From Ancistrus triradiatus (taxonomy: Eukaryota > Chordata > Actinopteri > Siluriformes > Loricariidae), in NCBI GenBank assembly GCA_025084515.1, contig JAJAGP010001973.1, forward strand, positions 1 to 64,000: a stretch of DNA of 64,000 nucleotides, read 5' to 3'. The translations under genes and the position numbers were made by a program. Below are positions 22,231 to 33,400 of the stretch, piece after piece. Every line of letters begins with the position of its first letter. The first letter of the stretch is position 1. A model generated the notes under the pieces. It searched no databases. It saw only the letters and a list, made by a program, of their open reading frames with translations, and was not told the DNA's origin.

Positions 22231-25200
22231 CTATACCAACAGAACTTCACAGTTCACATAGCTAATTGTCACTCATTTCAGCCCCGAACATCTCAAACAT
22301 ATCACACTGTAAACGGCTGGTTATTGGCTCATATATATTAGGTACAGCCTTGGACATTTCAGATGATGTTCCAACTAAAAATGTTCTCTCTTAAATTACC
22401 AACTATAGGCCACAAAAGTAAAGAAAAAAAAAGAAAAACAAGGAAAGTGCCTTAACACACGTCTACTACCTAATGAGTAAAAGATGAGTAAGTGGCCATC
22501 AGGCCACATCTCTCAAAGGAAAAAAAACCCTTTAATACCTATAAATAACCTATAAAAACATTTTGACTATAATCGACTACCAAATTAGCACGTTTCTCGC
22601 TCCAACTAGGAATGTTTTGGCATTACTGCTTACAGTTCAGAAACGCTAACAAAAGCATGATGGGTAATGTTAAAAGCCGTCCTACTTCATGGCATGAGCT
22701 GTACAATCTTCTCTTTCGAAACGCATGTTCTCTTAAATCGTTAATTGAGTTGGAACAAAGACGCAAGTAACTACCACAGGTGGCTTCAAATTCAGAGAAC
22801 ATACAGTGGTTCTTGAAAGTTTGTGAACCCTTTAGAAATTTCTATATTCCTGCATAAATATGACCTAAAACAACATTGGATTTTCACACAAGTCCTAAAA
22901 GTAGATAAAGAGAACCCAGTTAAACAAATGATGATCCAATATTACATATTAGTGAATGACAAAAGTATGTGAACCTTTGTTTTCAGTATCTGGTGCGACT
23001 CCAAGAGCAAGGCGTGTAATAGTTGGCAAGGTCACAAAGGACTCTAGGGTAACTTCTAAGCAGCTAAAGGCCTCTCTCACATTGGCTAATGTTAATGTTC
23101 TTGAGTCCACCATCAGAAGAACACTGAACAACAATGGTGTGCATGGCAGGGTTGCAAGGAGAAAGCCACTGCTCTCCAAAAAGAACATTGCTGCTCGTCT
23201 GCAGTTTGCTAAAGATCACGTAGACGAGCCAGAAGGCTATTGGAAGAATGTTTTATGGATGGATGAGACCAAAATAGAACTTTCTGGTTTAAAAGAAAAG
23301 CGTTATGTTTGGAGAAAGGAAAACGCTGCATTCCAGCATAAGAACCTTATCCCATCTGTGAAACATGTGGTGGTGGTAGTATCATGGTTTGGGCCTGTTT
23401 AATGTGAGGAAACCCACCAACATCCCAGAGCTGAAGCTGTTCTGTACGGAGAAATGGGCTAAAATTCCTCCAAGCCGGTGTGCAGGACTGATCAACAGCT
23501 ACAGGAAACGTTTAGTTGCAGTTATTGCTGCACAGGGGGGTCACACCAGACACTGAAAGCAAAGGGTCACATACTTTTGCCACTCACTAATATGTAATAT
23601 TGGATCATTTTCCTCAATAATTAAATGACCAAGTCTAATATTTTTGTGTCATTTGTGTAACTGGGTTCTCTTTATCTAGTTTTAGGACTTGTGTGAAACT
23701 CTGATGATGTTTTAGGTCATATTTATGAAGAAACATAAGTTGTAAAGAGTTCACAAAGTTAAGCACCACTGTATATAAAAAGTGCACACATGCATGTCTA
23801 CACATTGAGGCTTACCCATCTGTTACTAAAGCAAGATTACAGCCCAGTTTAAGAAGTCATGCTATATCTCCCACCACATATGACCTACTGACCCATATGA
23901 ACTACTTCTAAAAAAGCCATTTGATATTACATTATACCACAGTTACTTCCGACCCCACAATCTGATTGATTGAGAGACGTTTTTCCCCATGACATTATTG
24001 TCATAACGGCACTCTGACCAACGCTCTAGAAGTATTAAGTCGCGGCATACACGCATAACCTAGATGTAGCTATTAATGACCAACCTGAGCCAAAGGTTTA
24101 TCATCTTTAGAATTTGGAAGCATTGGGAAAGCGAAACGAAGTCAGTCCTTTAAGAGTCCCCCGGGCTCTTAATGGATTCACAGCTCGAATAAAGAGCAAC
24201 GAGACTGAAGATCAGTTTTAGTCCCATCAACAAAATGAACTGATTCAGCTTCATCCCTCACAAAGACGTGGTTTGCTGGACTTAAACTCGCCGTCTATCA
24301 TTAAACCCCATCCGCGGCTGATCGGAGCTTCATTCATCTGACAGGTTTGTTATCTGTAAGTCCAGCTCTAACCCAGGGAAGCTGCAGATGCTCTATTAGT
24401 TACATTTCTGACTGATAAGATTAACATTAAGAGCTTCATCATACAAATTTATAATCGCTAATCAAACGGGATCCGAGACTTTGGTTCTAACACCGGGATC
24501 TCGCTCTGATTTGCTTCAGTCGGTAGAACAGTGGATCTGTAACAGCCTGCCTTATAAACCCCACCCATTTTATTTGCTGAATGTAAAAACTTTCTTTTTA
24601 ATAAATTAAAACTTACCAATCGATATATTTGCTTTTATTGTCTGTATAATAAACAGTTATTGGTCATTCTGTTCCTCGACTTTAATGACTGAAGGGCGTA
24701 ACAATAGAATGGAACTATTTTACCTCGCGGAAGGCTGATAAATCTTTTCTTTCTGTCCTCTTCATCTTAAAATCTAACAATAAATGGCGATAATGGAACT
24801 GTGGTATAATCCCAATAATACACTCGAGGTCCTGCTTTAAGGTGAGATACTGGCACGGTTGTACTGATCTACAACCACACCACACCCGTGCCAATATCTC
24901 ACGTTAAAGCACTCCCTCTCGTATATTAGTGCTTAATTAAAGATAGTGACATTTTAATAGAGTATTTACACATGTATATTTACATTACATGGTTATTGTC
25001 TTACCACCTGGGAGAAGAGCAACAACATTTTCTTCGTCAATCTGGGTTTTGTAGGAGAGTGCAAGAAATCTGTCTGTGAATTAGAATTGCAAGGAAACAA
25101 ATAAAAGAACAATAGTAAACGTCACAAGTAATTAGGGTTTAAATAAAGATTAACTGGACGGCCAAGCATCCGGCTTGTTACTCCTACCTGTCTTGACAAC

Positions 25201-27170
25201 TGTTTCAACGAATTTCTCTTCCATGAATGTGTAAACTGGCAGATCCCGAACAAGGTAGTATGTGCTGAAATTACTGATTACTTTTTCTATCTCCACAGGC
25301 AACCCTCCACAGTCTGGTATCAGTAAAGAAATCTAAAAATCACAGGCACATCAGAAAACACAAATGAAAAGTGTTGCTGAAAAACTAGTTTGCTTTTTTA
25401 TCCAAGAGCTACTGGGCCAAGCCTGTAGAAGAAGTCTACAGTCTGTAGATGCATTAAAATGTGGTCCATTACACCATTTCTATTCATATCACAAAATACA
25501 CTATATGGACAAAGGTATTGGGACACCTCTTAATCACTGAATTCAGGAGTGTTACAGTGGTGCTTGAAAGTTTGTGAACCCTTAAGAATTTTCTATATTT
25601 CCGCATAAATATGACCTAAAACATCATCAGGACACACGTCCTAAGTGTGGATAAAGAGAACCCAGTTAAACAAATGAGACAAAAATATTATACTCTCTCA
25701 ATAATATTAAATGCTCTCCAAAAAGAACATTGCAGAACGTCTGCAGTTTGCTAAAGATCTCGTGGACAAGCCAGAAGGCTATTGGAAGAATGTTTTGTGG
25801 ATGGATGAGACCAAAATAGAACTTTTTGGTTTAAAAGAAAAGCGTTATGTTTGGAGAAAGGAAAACACTGCATTCCAGCATAAGAACCTTATCCCATCTG
25901 CGAAACATGGGGTGGTGGTAGTATCATGGTTTGGGACTGTTTTGCTGCATCTGGGCCAGGACTGCTTGCCATCATTGATGGAACGATGAATTCTGAATTA
26001 TATCAGAGAATTCTAAAGGAAAATGTCAGGACATCTGTCCATGAACTGAATCTCAAGAGAAGGTGGGTCATGCAGCAAGACAAACGACCCTAAGCACACA
26101 AGTCGTTCTACTAAAGAATGGTTAAAGAAGAATAAAGTTCATGTTTTGGAATGGCCAAGTCAAAGTCCTGACCTTAATCCAATGGAAATGTTGTGGAAGG
26201 ACCTGAAGTGAGCAGCCTAATGTGAGGGAAACCCACCAAACATCCCAGAGCTGAAGCTGTTCTGTACGGAGGAATAGGCTAAAATTCCTCCAAGCCGGTG
26301 TGCAGGGACTGATCAACAGTTACAGAAAACGTTTAGCTGCAGTTATTGCTGCACAGGGGGGGTCACACCAGATACTGAAAGCAGAGGTTCACATACTTTT
26401 GCCACTCACTAATATGTAACATTGGATCATTTTCCTCAATAAATAAATGACCAAGTATAATATGTGTGTCTCATTTGTTTAACTGGGTTCTCTTTATCTA
26501 CTTCTAGTATCTTCTTCTACTTTGGTATGGGTTTGGTATGGGTTTCCATGGCCGAGCAGCTGCATGCAAGCCTTACGTCTAAATAGAATTAGAATATGCA
26601 TCTAACTGCAAAATACTAAGGTTAAGCTCATTTTACAATGTTTACTATGTGGTCATTGTACTGGAAATAATGGTTGGGGCATATACAAACAGTTTACAAT
26701 GGATCAGCAAAAATACTCTAGTATGTAGTAATCTAGTCTGTACTACTGTAATATGCTTTACTTTAAAAAAACAAACAAACAAAGTAACAGGACCGACTGG
26801 CAAACGTTGTGAAAAGTGTCTGAAGCTCTTGTCAGTTTTGACCAGACAAACGTAAAACAGTTTCACGTCAAAATCAACCGCCAAATTTTAATAAACTCAA
26901 TGTACCGGGCTGTTTCATAATGAAAACTCAATAAAACGAAGCGTTAAGTAGCTCCCTGCATACATATATCGAATACTGATAAGCAAACGAAGCATCCTCC
27001 GCCAAATATATCCAGCCACTACAGAAACAAATACAATAATGGCTTTAGCTCACCTTGTAGTTGAACCTGTGATTTAACACGTGTACGTCATGACGTGAGT
27101 TTTCGTTCATAAAGTTGGATCTTTCGAATACAAGCAAACTTCTCGAACATTTCTCCAAGTCTCGAGACAT
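19551..27170 (-). CDS. rpp40: Ribonuclease P/MRP protein subunit p40, eight exons
   Basis: RPP40 is a nuclear and nucleolar protein subunit of RNase P, which trims the 5' leader of precursor tRNAs, and of RNase MRP (family knowledge). Exons in gene order: 27170-27054, 25332-25188, 25073-25005, 22193-22098, 21986-21861, 20240-20042, 19962-19828 and 19743-19551. All are GT-AG and sum to 1080 nt (359 aa plus stop); human is 363 aa. Family motifs in order: SRSLLVFERSNF near the start, ISLLIPDCGGLP, QIDEENVVALLPGGKLILSV, DKDTYQQLGLEG, FLEWLGAV, LSSYACPEPCG and LTVHGFMDSPVSW before the C-terminal FKNQDYWLHMP. The start codon is the first ATG before the conserved N-terminus. Introns hold several Tc1 copies, none touching an exon. 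Intron 3 ends in a dinucleotide microsatellite at the acceptor. A possible AATAAA signal lies at 19412-19417. The gene converges with cdyl. Confidence 0.92.
20335..21106 (+). mobile_element. Tc1-like transposon (family B), internally deleted
   Basis: Ends are tacagtggggca and tgccccactgta, flanked by TA. Transposase remnants encode DLMNDLQRAGTKVTRLPSVT and DDPEEDWENIMWSDETK; the downstream DDE part is deleted. It sits in rpp40 intron 5, about 95 bases from the exon 6 acceptor. Confidence 0.88.
21245..21492 (+). mobile_element. C-terminal fragment of a LINE ORF2-type protein
   Basis: The frame encodes LTFKAVLGLAPTNLSDLLHP, then a region ending SASTLSSFKIHLKTFLFNSY, the characteristic tail of many fish LINE reverse transcriptase proteins. 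No RT domain is present. It lies in rpp40 intron 5. Confidence 0.65.
21500..21740. repeat. Probable MITE fragment
   Basis: Sequence ending ggcaggtggttttaatgcta and tggctgattgatgta resembles the end of a common teleost MITE. It has no valid coding frame. Confidence 0.35.
22198..22227. repeat. (AC)n microsatellite at the rpp40 exon 4 acceptor
   Basis: About 30 bases of AC repeat. On the rpp40 strand this reads (GT)n followed by GTTAG and then exon 4 at 22193, so the microsatellite occupies the usual polypyrimidine tract position. Confidence 0.95.
22240..22801. other. rpp40 intron 3 sequence without recognised features
   Basis: AT-rich intronic DNA between the microsatellite and the Tc1-A copy; nothing supported. 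Confidence 0.4.
22802..23773 (+). mobile_element. Tc1-like transposon (family A), deleted
   Basis: Starts tacagtggttcttgaaagtt and ends aagcaccactgta. The transposase middle (22956-23402) is partly readable, with STIRRTLNNNGVHGRVARRK and DETKIELSGLKEKRYVWRKE, but the N-terminus and most of the DDE core are deleted: GWFGPV-type sequence jumps straight to the late NVRKPTNIPEL region. It is in rpp40 intron 3. Confidence 0.9.
23931..24810. mobile_element. About 880-bp element with 14-bp inverted ends, unclassified
   Basis: The left end ATTATACCACAGTT (23931-23944) is exactly the reverse complement of the right end AACTGTGGTATAAT (24797-24810). The first 135 bases recur at 7435-7590 in inverse orientation, so this is a dispersed element. 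No transposase frame was seen. It lies in rpp40 intron 3. Confidence 0.6.
24824..24921. repeat. Short inverted repeat (hairpin)
   Basis: The left arm (ctgctttaaggtgagatact, then ggcacgg) pairs imperfectly with the right arm (ccgtgccaatatctcacgtt, then aaagca) around a loop of about 25 bases. It lies just outside the 880-bp element and may be a MITE. Confidence 0.55.
25498..26575 (+). mobile_element. Tc1-E/MITE fragment interrupted by Tc1-A
   Basis: The left piece cactatatggacaaaggtat (25498-25552) is a Tc1-type end. The right piece at about 26520-26575 (atgggtttccatggccgagc) matches the family E body at 1995-2050. A Tc1-A copy lies between them. Confidence 0.55.
25553..26516 (+). mobile_element. 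Tc1-like transposon (family A), partial
   Basis: The left repeat tacagtggtgcttgaaagtt is intact; the right terminal repeat is lost. Following a deletion of the N-terminal half, the frame 25711-25989 reads FAKDLVDKPEGYWKNVLWMD and LKEKRYVWRKENTAFQHKNL. The remainder is frameshifted. It is in rpp40 intron 1. Confidence 0.88.
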
Positions 27171-27759
27171 TTACAAACGCCAGCAAAAGTATTACTTATC
27201 TACTCGATAAAAGTTAAGTCAGCAACAGAGATGCTTATGTTGTGCTCGGGGCTCTTCTTCTTCTTGTGGGGTTTTTTATGGTGAATTGTAAACCAATTAT
27301 AGCGCAAGATCGCCACCGACTGAACGGGAGTGGAGAGCAACGTGGTTGGAGTAGTTTTGTTCCTTGTTGTTCCTTTTCTTTTGTCGCAGTGGATCACTCT
27401 AGAGGTGGGAGTGCATAACTTTCAAGTCTCAAGCAATACTATTGCAGTTCGTTTTGGACTTTTACCTCATCTGTTGAACTCATCATGCCAAAACCCTGAC
27501 AGGACTAGGCTAGGATTCAATTAGGAAGTCCGTTCAAAATATTAGCAGCATGTGAGAAGTCCAAAATCATATGGAATTTGCCATTTCACATACTGAAGTC
27601 CAATGTCTGAAAACCGGATGTTTTGACGTCTCAATAAATACACAATCGATTCAAAGCCAAATCTTTGACTAGCCAAAAAGTGATCATGTCGCTGATTTTT
27701 GATACACAGATTTAGAATATCGCTGTTCTATATATATTCTATATTTTGACTCGTTCTGA
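27171..27759. other. rpp40 5' flank
   Basis: Upstream of the rpp40 start on its strand. Presumed promoter and 5' UTR, but no clear core promoter motif was identified. No other feature is supported. Confidence 0.4.
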
Positions 27760-28205
27760 TACAGTGGTGCTTGGAAGTTTGTGAACCCTTTATAATTTTC
27801 TATATTTCTGCATAAGTATGACCTAAAACATCATCAGATTTTCACACAAGTCCTAAAAGTAGATAAAGAGAGTCCAGTTAAACAAAGATCACTCCAAGAG
27901 CAAGGCGTGTAATAGTTGGTGAGGTCACAAAGGACCCCAGGGTAACTTCTAAGCAGCTGAAGGCCTCTCTCACATTGGCTAATGTTAATGTTCATGAGTC
28001 CACCATCAGAAGAACAGGATATCTGTCCATGAACTGAATCTCAAGAGAAGGTGGGTCATGTAGCAAGACAACGTCCCTAAGCACACAAGTCGTTCTACCA
28101 AAGAATGGTTAAAGAAGAATAAAGTTCATGTTTTGGAATGGAAACCCACCAACATCCCAGAGTTGAAGCTGTTCTGTACGGAGGAATGGGCTAAAATTCT
28201 TCCAA
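27760..28205 (+). mobile_element. Heavily deleted Tc1-like copy (family A)
   Basis: Begins tacagtggtgcttggaagtt. Three separated internal segments of family A are fused (27890-28015, 28016-28140 and 28141-28205) and the 3' end is missing. Confidence 0.8.
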
Positions 28206-28599
28206 ATTCCTCCTCATATTACATTAGTAACAAGTTTTATGCCAGATACCTTTCCTTATGCATCCTATTGGGTGTTAATTGATTCTAAACAGTGTCTGAT
28301 TAAATCCACAATACCCAATATGGAGGCGTGTTATGAGATCTTCTCCAATTCCTCTTACAATCATCTTCCATGTTACCTTTTTTGTTCTTTGTGTAAAAGT
28401 CTTTTTTTCTTTTTGTCCCATAACCTGAGAAGCACATAATTCTTATTTAGCTGTGTTTCAGTGACCATTAAGATATCATGAATAGAACTTTCAACTCATA
28501 CTTAAATCTATTTAATAGACTTGTATTAATATGATTGTAAGACTTTGAAGAAAGATGTTGCAGAAAGATTGGCAAGACCATCAAGGTGGACATTACCAG

Positions 28600-28740
28600 A
28601 ACTCATGAGCAGAAATACAATTGGCTGAACATTGGCTGTTGTAGCATCAGAGGTGGGGAGTGGCGGAATACTAATGCCCATGTTTTGGATGTAATTTTTC
28701 TGGGTGTCCAAAAACCTTTGGCTATATAGTGTATATAAAG
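28600..28740 (-). repeat. MITE end with Tc1-type terminus
   Basis: Ends ttggctatatagtgtat after gggtgtccaaaaacc, the same terminus as the elements at 32797-33268 and 62497-62965. Only this end is evident. Confidence 0.5.
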
Positions 28741-29179
28741 TCAGTGCTTAATTTATGCCAGATCCTGCCGGAACAAGATCCTTGCATATTTGGAGCACAT
28801 GCATTCCAGCACTTATTTATGTGGATCCAACACCTGCATTTCTATATATAAAATATGAAATATGAAAAAAGCAATATTAATATATGAATTTTAATTAAAT
28901 GATACTTATTTGTATGTAACCTAATTTCCCAAAAACCCAAATGGCTAATTTTTGTTGATGCAGTCCTAGCATAGTTAGTTGTCAGTCATGTTTTGTGTGC
29001 TCAGGCATCAGGAGGACTAGTGGATGGTGAGGTTGGAAAAGGCGAAATAAATTGCAATATTTATTTTGTTGTTTATACTGTAATGAACATTAGCAGAGAC
29101 TCGTCGCCCAAAACACTTATTCAAAAGAAACACACCAGTTATTTCACAAGTTACCGGACACATCCAGCCATAAAATGGA

Positions 29180-29890
29180 CTCATCCAAAAGGTCAGAAAA
29201 GACCCCACAGCAACATCCAAAGAACTGCAGGCCTCACTTGCCTCAGCTAACGTCAGTGTTCATGCCTCCACCATAAGAAAGAGACTGGGCAAAAATGGCC
29301 TGCATGGCAGAGTTCCAAGACGAAAACCACTGCTGAGCAAAAAGAACATTAAAGCTCGTCTCAATTTTTCCAGAACACATCTTGATGATCTCCAAGACTT
29401 TTGGGAAAACATTCTGTGGACTGACGAGACAAAAGTTGAACTCTTTGGAAGGTGTGTCCCATTACATCTGGAGTAAAAGTAACACAGCATTTCAGAAAGA
29501 GAACATTATAGCAGCAGTAACATACGGTGGTGGTAGTGTGATGGTCTGGGGCTGTTCTGCTGCTTCAGGACCTGGAAGACTTGCTGTGATAAATGGAACT
29601 ATGAATTCTGCTGTCTACCAAAAAATCCTGAAGTAGAATGTCTGGCCATCTGTTTGTGACCTCAAGCTGAAACGAACTTGGGTTCTGCAGCAGGACAATG
29701 ATCTAAAACACACCAGCAAGTCCACCTCTGAATGGCTGAAGAAAAACAAAATGAAGACTTGGGAGTGGCCTAGTCAAAGTCCTGAGCTGAATCCTATTGA
29801 GATGCTGTAGCATGACCTTAAAAAGGCCGTTCATGCTGGAAAACCTCCAATGTGGCTGAATTACAACAATTCTGCAAAGACGAGTGGCTA
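29180..29890 (+). mobile_element. Tc1-like fragment (family C)
   Basis: Transposase remnant on the plus strand: RKRLGKNGLHGRVPRRKPLL-like sequence near 29275-29335, then SKTFGKTFCGLTRQKLNSLE frames and GGGSVMVWGCSAASGPGRLA at about 29525-29580. Stops and frameshifts are frequent, and both terminal repeats are absent. It is in the spacer between impa1 and rpp40. Confidence 0.8.
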
Positions 29891-29904
29891 ATTATATATA
29901 ACCT

Positions 29905-30175
29905 ACTTGCTGGATCACTCCACCTTCGATGTTCCCTTACCCTATGTTTTTCACATTAAGCACTGTATAAAACTGTTCATTACATGCCATATACATGCAT
30001 TCTTCATACACCGCTCCTTGTTTCTACACTCTTGTCCATTTTTCAGTTCCACTTACCATATCAGAGCACTCTGTGAGCTAACAAAGTATGCAGAACAACA
30101 GATGGAAACTACAAAGTACTCCTATGGTAGTTGGAGCTGATAACATGGACAATGAATCCAAAAACAAGGAGGTGG
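29905..30175. repeat. Fragment of the palindromic element seen at 61378-62098
   Basis: gctccttgtttctacactct and ccatttttcagttccactta, then gcagaacaacagatggaaac and aaaacaaggaggtgg, match both ends of the foldback element at 61.4-62.1 kb with the centre missing. Confidence 0.5.
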
Positions 30176-30436
30176 ATATATCGCTATTTTATTCACCTTA
30201 CAGTTGCAAAAGACCTGCCTTGAGGTAATATAGTAATACAAATGATCTATTTGGTTTTGAGGTGGGTTTGATGCTCCATAGGGCTCCATGAATTAATTAC
30301 AGTTGTAATCCCTGCTGAAAATTTCTTAGGCTAAAAATTACAATATGCTTAATATCATTTGCAGCAGAGGTTACATGTGGTCTTGCTTTTCTGGAGCGAG
30401 GAATAGGAACTTGCCCAGAAGTTCATATAATTATGG

Positions 30437-33400
30437 TTAAGTCTCTGATGGGGCATCGTCTCGAACAGCAGGAAAAGCCTCCACCTCTTTCACCACGTGT
30501 TCTGCGATTGCTTTGTTGTTAGCTGCCACGACTCTTCTGGACATCAGATCCATCGGCCCACCTGCACAATATTACAGTGTTTTGCTTAAACACAGACACA
30601 CACAGTCTCACGCAAGCCCAAAATCTTGACCAGGAAAAGCAGGGATAATACGTGGGGGAAATAAATAGCAGCTCTGTGTGGCTGTGTGTGTGAGTTTTGC
30701 TTTATTAATCCTCATGTGTTAACTCTGCTTTCCCAGGTCGGGGTGTGCACCTGGATCGACATGGGTCTCCAGTCTACCCTCTGACAGGTACAGCCAGGTG
30801 TGCCTGTGTACAATCCCCAGCTGAGAGCACCACCTGGACTCAAACCCTGCGCTATTGGATTAGCATGTTAGACCACTATGCCATCAGGGATCCTGGATGT
30901 TTCATGCATCTTTTATTTGTAACTTTACACTCATCAGACGCACCTCTGAGGATATGGATTATACTGTGGTGCCTTGGGGCTTAAAAGCTTTTGGAAGGTG
31001 GTTTAAAAACAAGCAAACAGATCAAATAATACTAAAATCAAACCACATACAAATTGTTTCTACATGCCCTGTCATGAGTATGTTGACTCGATTAACACAA
31101 AACATAACTCAGACTGTACTTAGTTTGCATTTTCAAAAGTTAGTTTTGACTTATTATTCGAGGCATCACTGGAGAACGACAACTTAAACATGATGACTAG
31201 AGAATAGCCAATATATTCACATACAGTGGTGCTTGAAAGTTTGTGAACCCTTTAGAATTTTCTATTTCTGCATAAATATGACCTAAAACATCATCAGATT
31301 GTCTCTAAAAGTCCTAAAAGTCCTAAAAGTTGATAAAAAGAACCCAGTTTAAACAAATGAGACAAAAATATTATTTACTTGGTCATTTATTTATTGAGGA
31401 AAAAATGATCCAATATTACCATATTAGTGAGTGGTAAAAAAAGTATGTGAACCTCTGCTTTCTGTATCTGGTGTGACCACCCTGTGCAGCAATAACTGCA
31501 ACTAAACGTTTCCTGTAGCTGTTGATCAGTCCTGCACACCGGCTTGGAGGAGTTTTAGCCCCATTCCTCCGTACAGAACAGCTTCAGCTCTGGGATGTTG
31601 GTGGGTTTCCTCACATAAGCTGCTCACTTCAGGTCTTTCCACAACATTTTGATTGGACTAAGGTCAGGACTTTGACTTGGCCATTCCAAAACATGAACTT
31701 TATTCTTCTTTAACCATTCTTTGGTAGAACAGCTTGTGTGCTTAGGGTCGCTGTCTTGCTGCATGACCCACCTTCTCTTGAGATTCAGTTCATGGACAGA
31801 TGTCCTGACATTTTCCTTTAGAATTCTCTGATATCATTCAGAATTCATTGTTCCATCAATGATGGCAAGCCGTCCTGGCCAGATGCAGCAAAACAGGCCG
31901 AAACCATGTTACTACCACCACCATGTTTCACAGATGGGATAAGGTTCTTATGCTGGAATGCAGTGTTTTCCTTTCTCCAAACATAATGCTTTCTTTTTAA
32001 ACAAAAAGTTCGTTGGGTTGGAGAGCAGTGGCTTTTTCTCCTTGCAACCCTTAGCCATGCCACACCATTGTTGTTTTTGGAGAGCAGTGTTTCTTCTGAT
32101 GGTGGACGCATGAAGTGTTCTTCTGATGGTTAACATTAACAGTAGCCAATGTGAACGAGGCCTTCAGTTGCTTAGAAGTTACCCTGGTGTCCTTTGGACC
32201 TCACCAACTATTACACAGCTTGCTCTTGGAGTGATCTTTGTTGGTCGACCACTCCTGGGGAGGGTAACAATGGTCTTGAATTTCCTCCATTTGTACACAG
32301 TCTGTCTGACTGTGGATTGGTGGAGTCCAAACTCTTTTAGAGATGGTTTTGTAACCTTTTCCAGCCTGATCAGCATCAACAACTCTTTTTCTGAGGTCCT
32401 CAGAAATCTCCTTTGTTCATGCCATGATATACTTCCACAAACATGTGTTGTGAAGAGCAGACTTTGATAGATCCCTGTTCTTTAAATAAAACAGGGTGAC
32501 CACTCACACCTGATTGTCATCCCACTGATTGAAAACACCTGACTCTAATTTCACCTTCAAATTAACTGCTAATCCTAGAGGTTCACATAGTTTTGCCACT
32601 CACTAATATGTCATATTGGATCATTTTCCTCAATAAATAAATGACCAAGTATAATATTTTTGTCTCATTTGTTGAACTGGGTTCTTTTTATCTACTTTTA
32701 GGACTTGTGTGAAAATCTGATGATGTTTTAGGTCATATTTATGCAGAAATATAGAAAATTCTAAAGGGTTCACAAACTTTCAAGCACCATTGTATAATAC
32801 ACTATGTAGACAAAAAAGTATGTGGACACCCAAAAAACATTACATCCAAAACATGGGTATCAGTATGGAGTTTGTTCGTCTGAAAGGTCTTTTCATTAGA
32901 TTTTGGAACATGACTGTGAGGTCGGCTTCTGATGTTAGTCAATAAGCCCTGGCTCGATTAGGTATTCCAGTGCATTCTCAAGGTTCTGTGCAAACCAACC
33001 AAATTCTTAATCAAGTTGGCAAACCAGTTCTCTATGTACTTTGTTTAAGGGCAGAAAGTTGATGAACTGCCTTGTTGTAAACCAGAGACCTAGAAATGTG
33101 TCATACTGAGAGTCACTCGAGTACCACCCATACTGCTGCCACTGCTTGTCTATGGAGGATCCAGAAATATCTGCTTTACATTATGAATGTTACAGGTGAG
33201 TGTTGCTGGAATAGCAGAGCTCAATAATTAGAAGGGGTGTCCACACACCTTTGTCTATATAGTGTATGAAAGTGTTTCATGCTGGAAAACCAACCGTTCT
33301 GCTTCAGTTTCCAGCTATTACATAGAAAAGCTGGTTGCAGGACCATCATTTGACTTTCTTGTCATTGTTGATCTTGGTTCAGGATTTAAACTTGCTTCTC

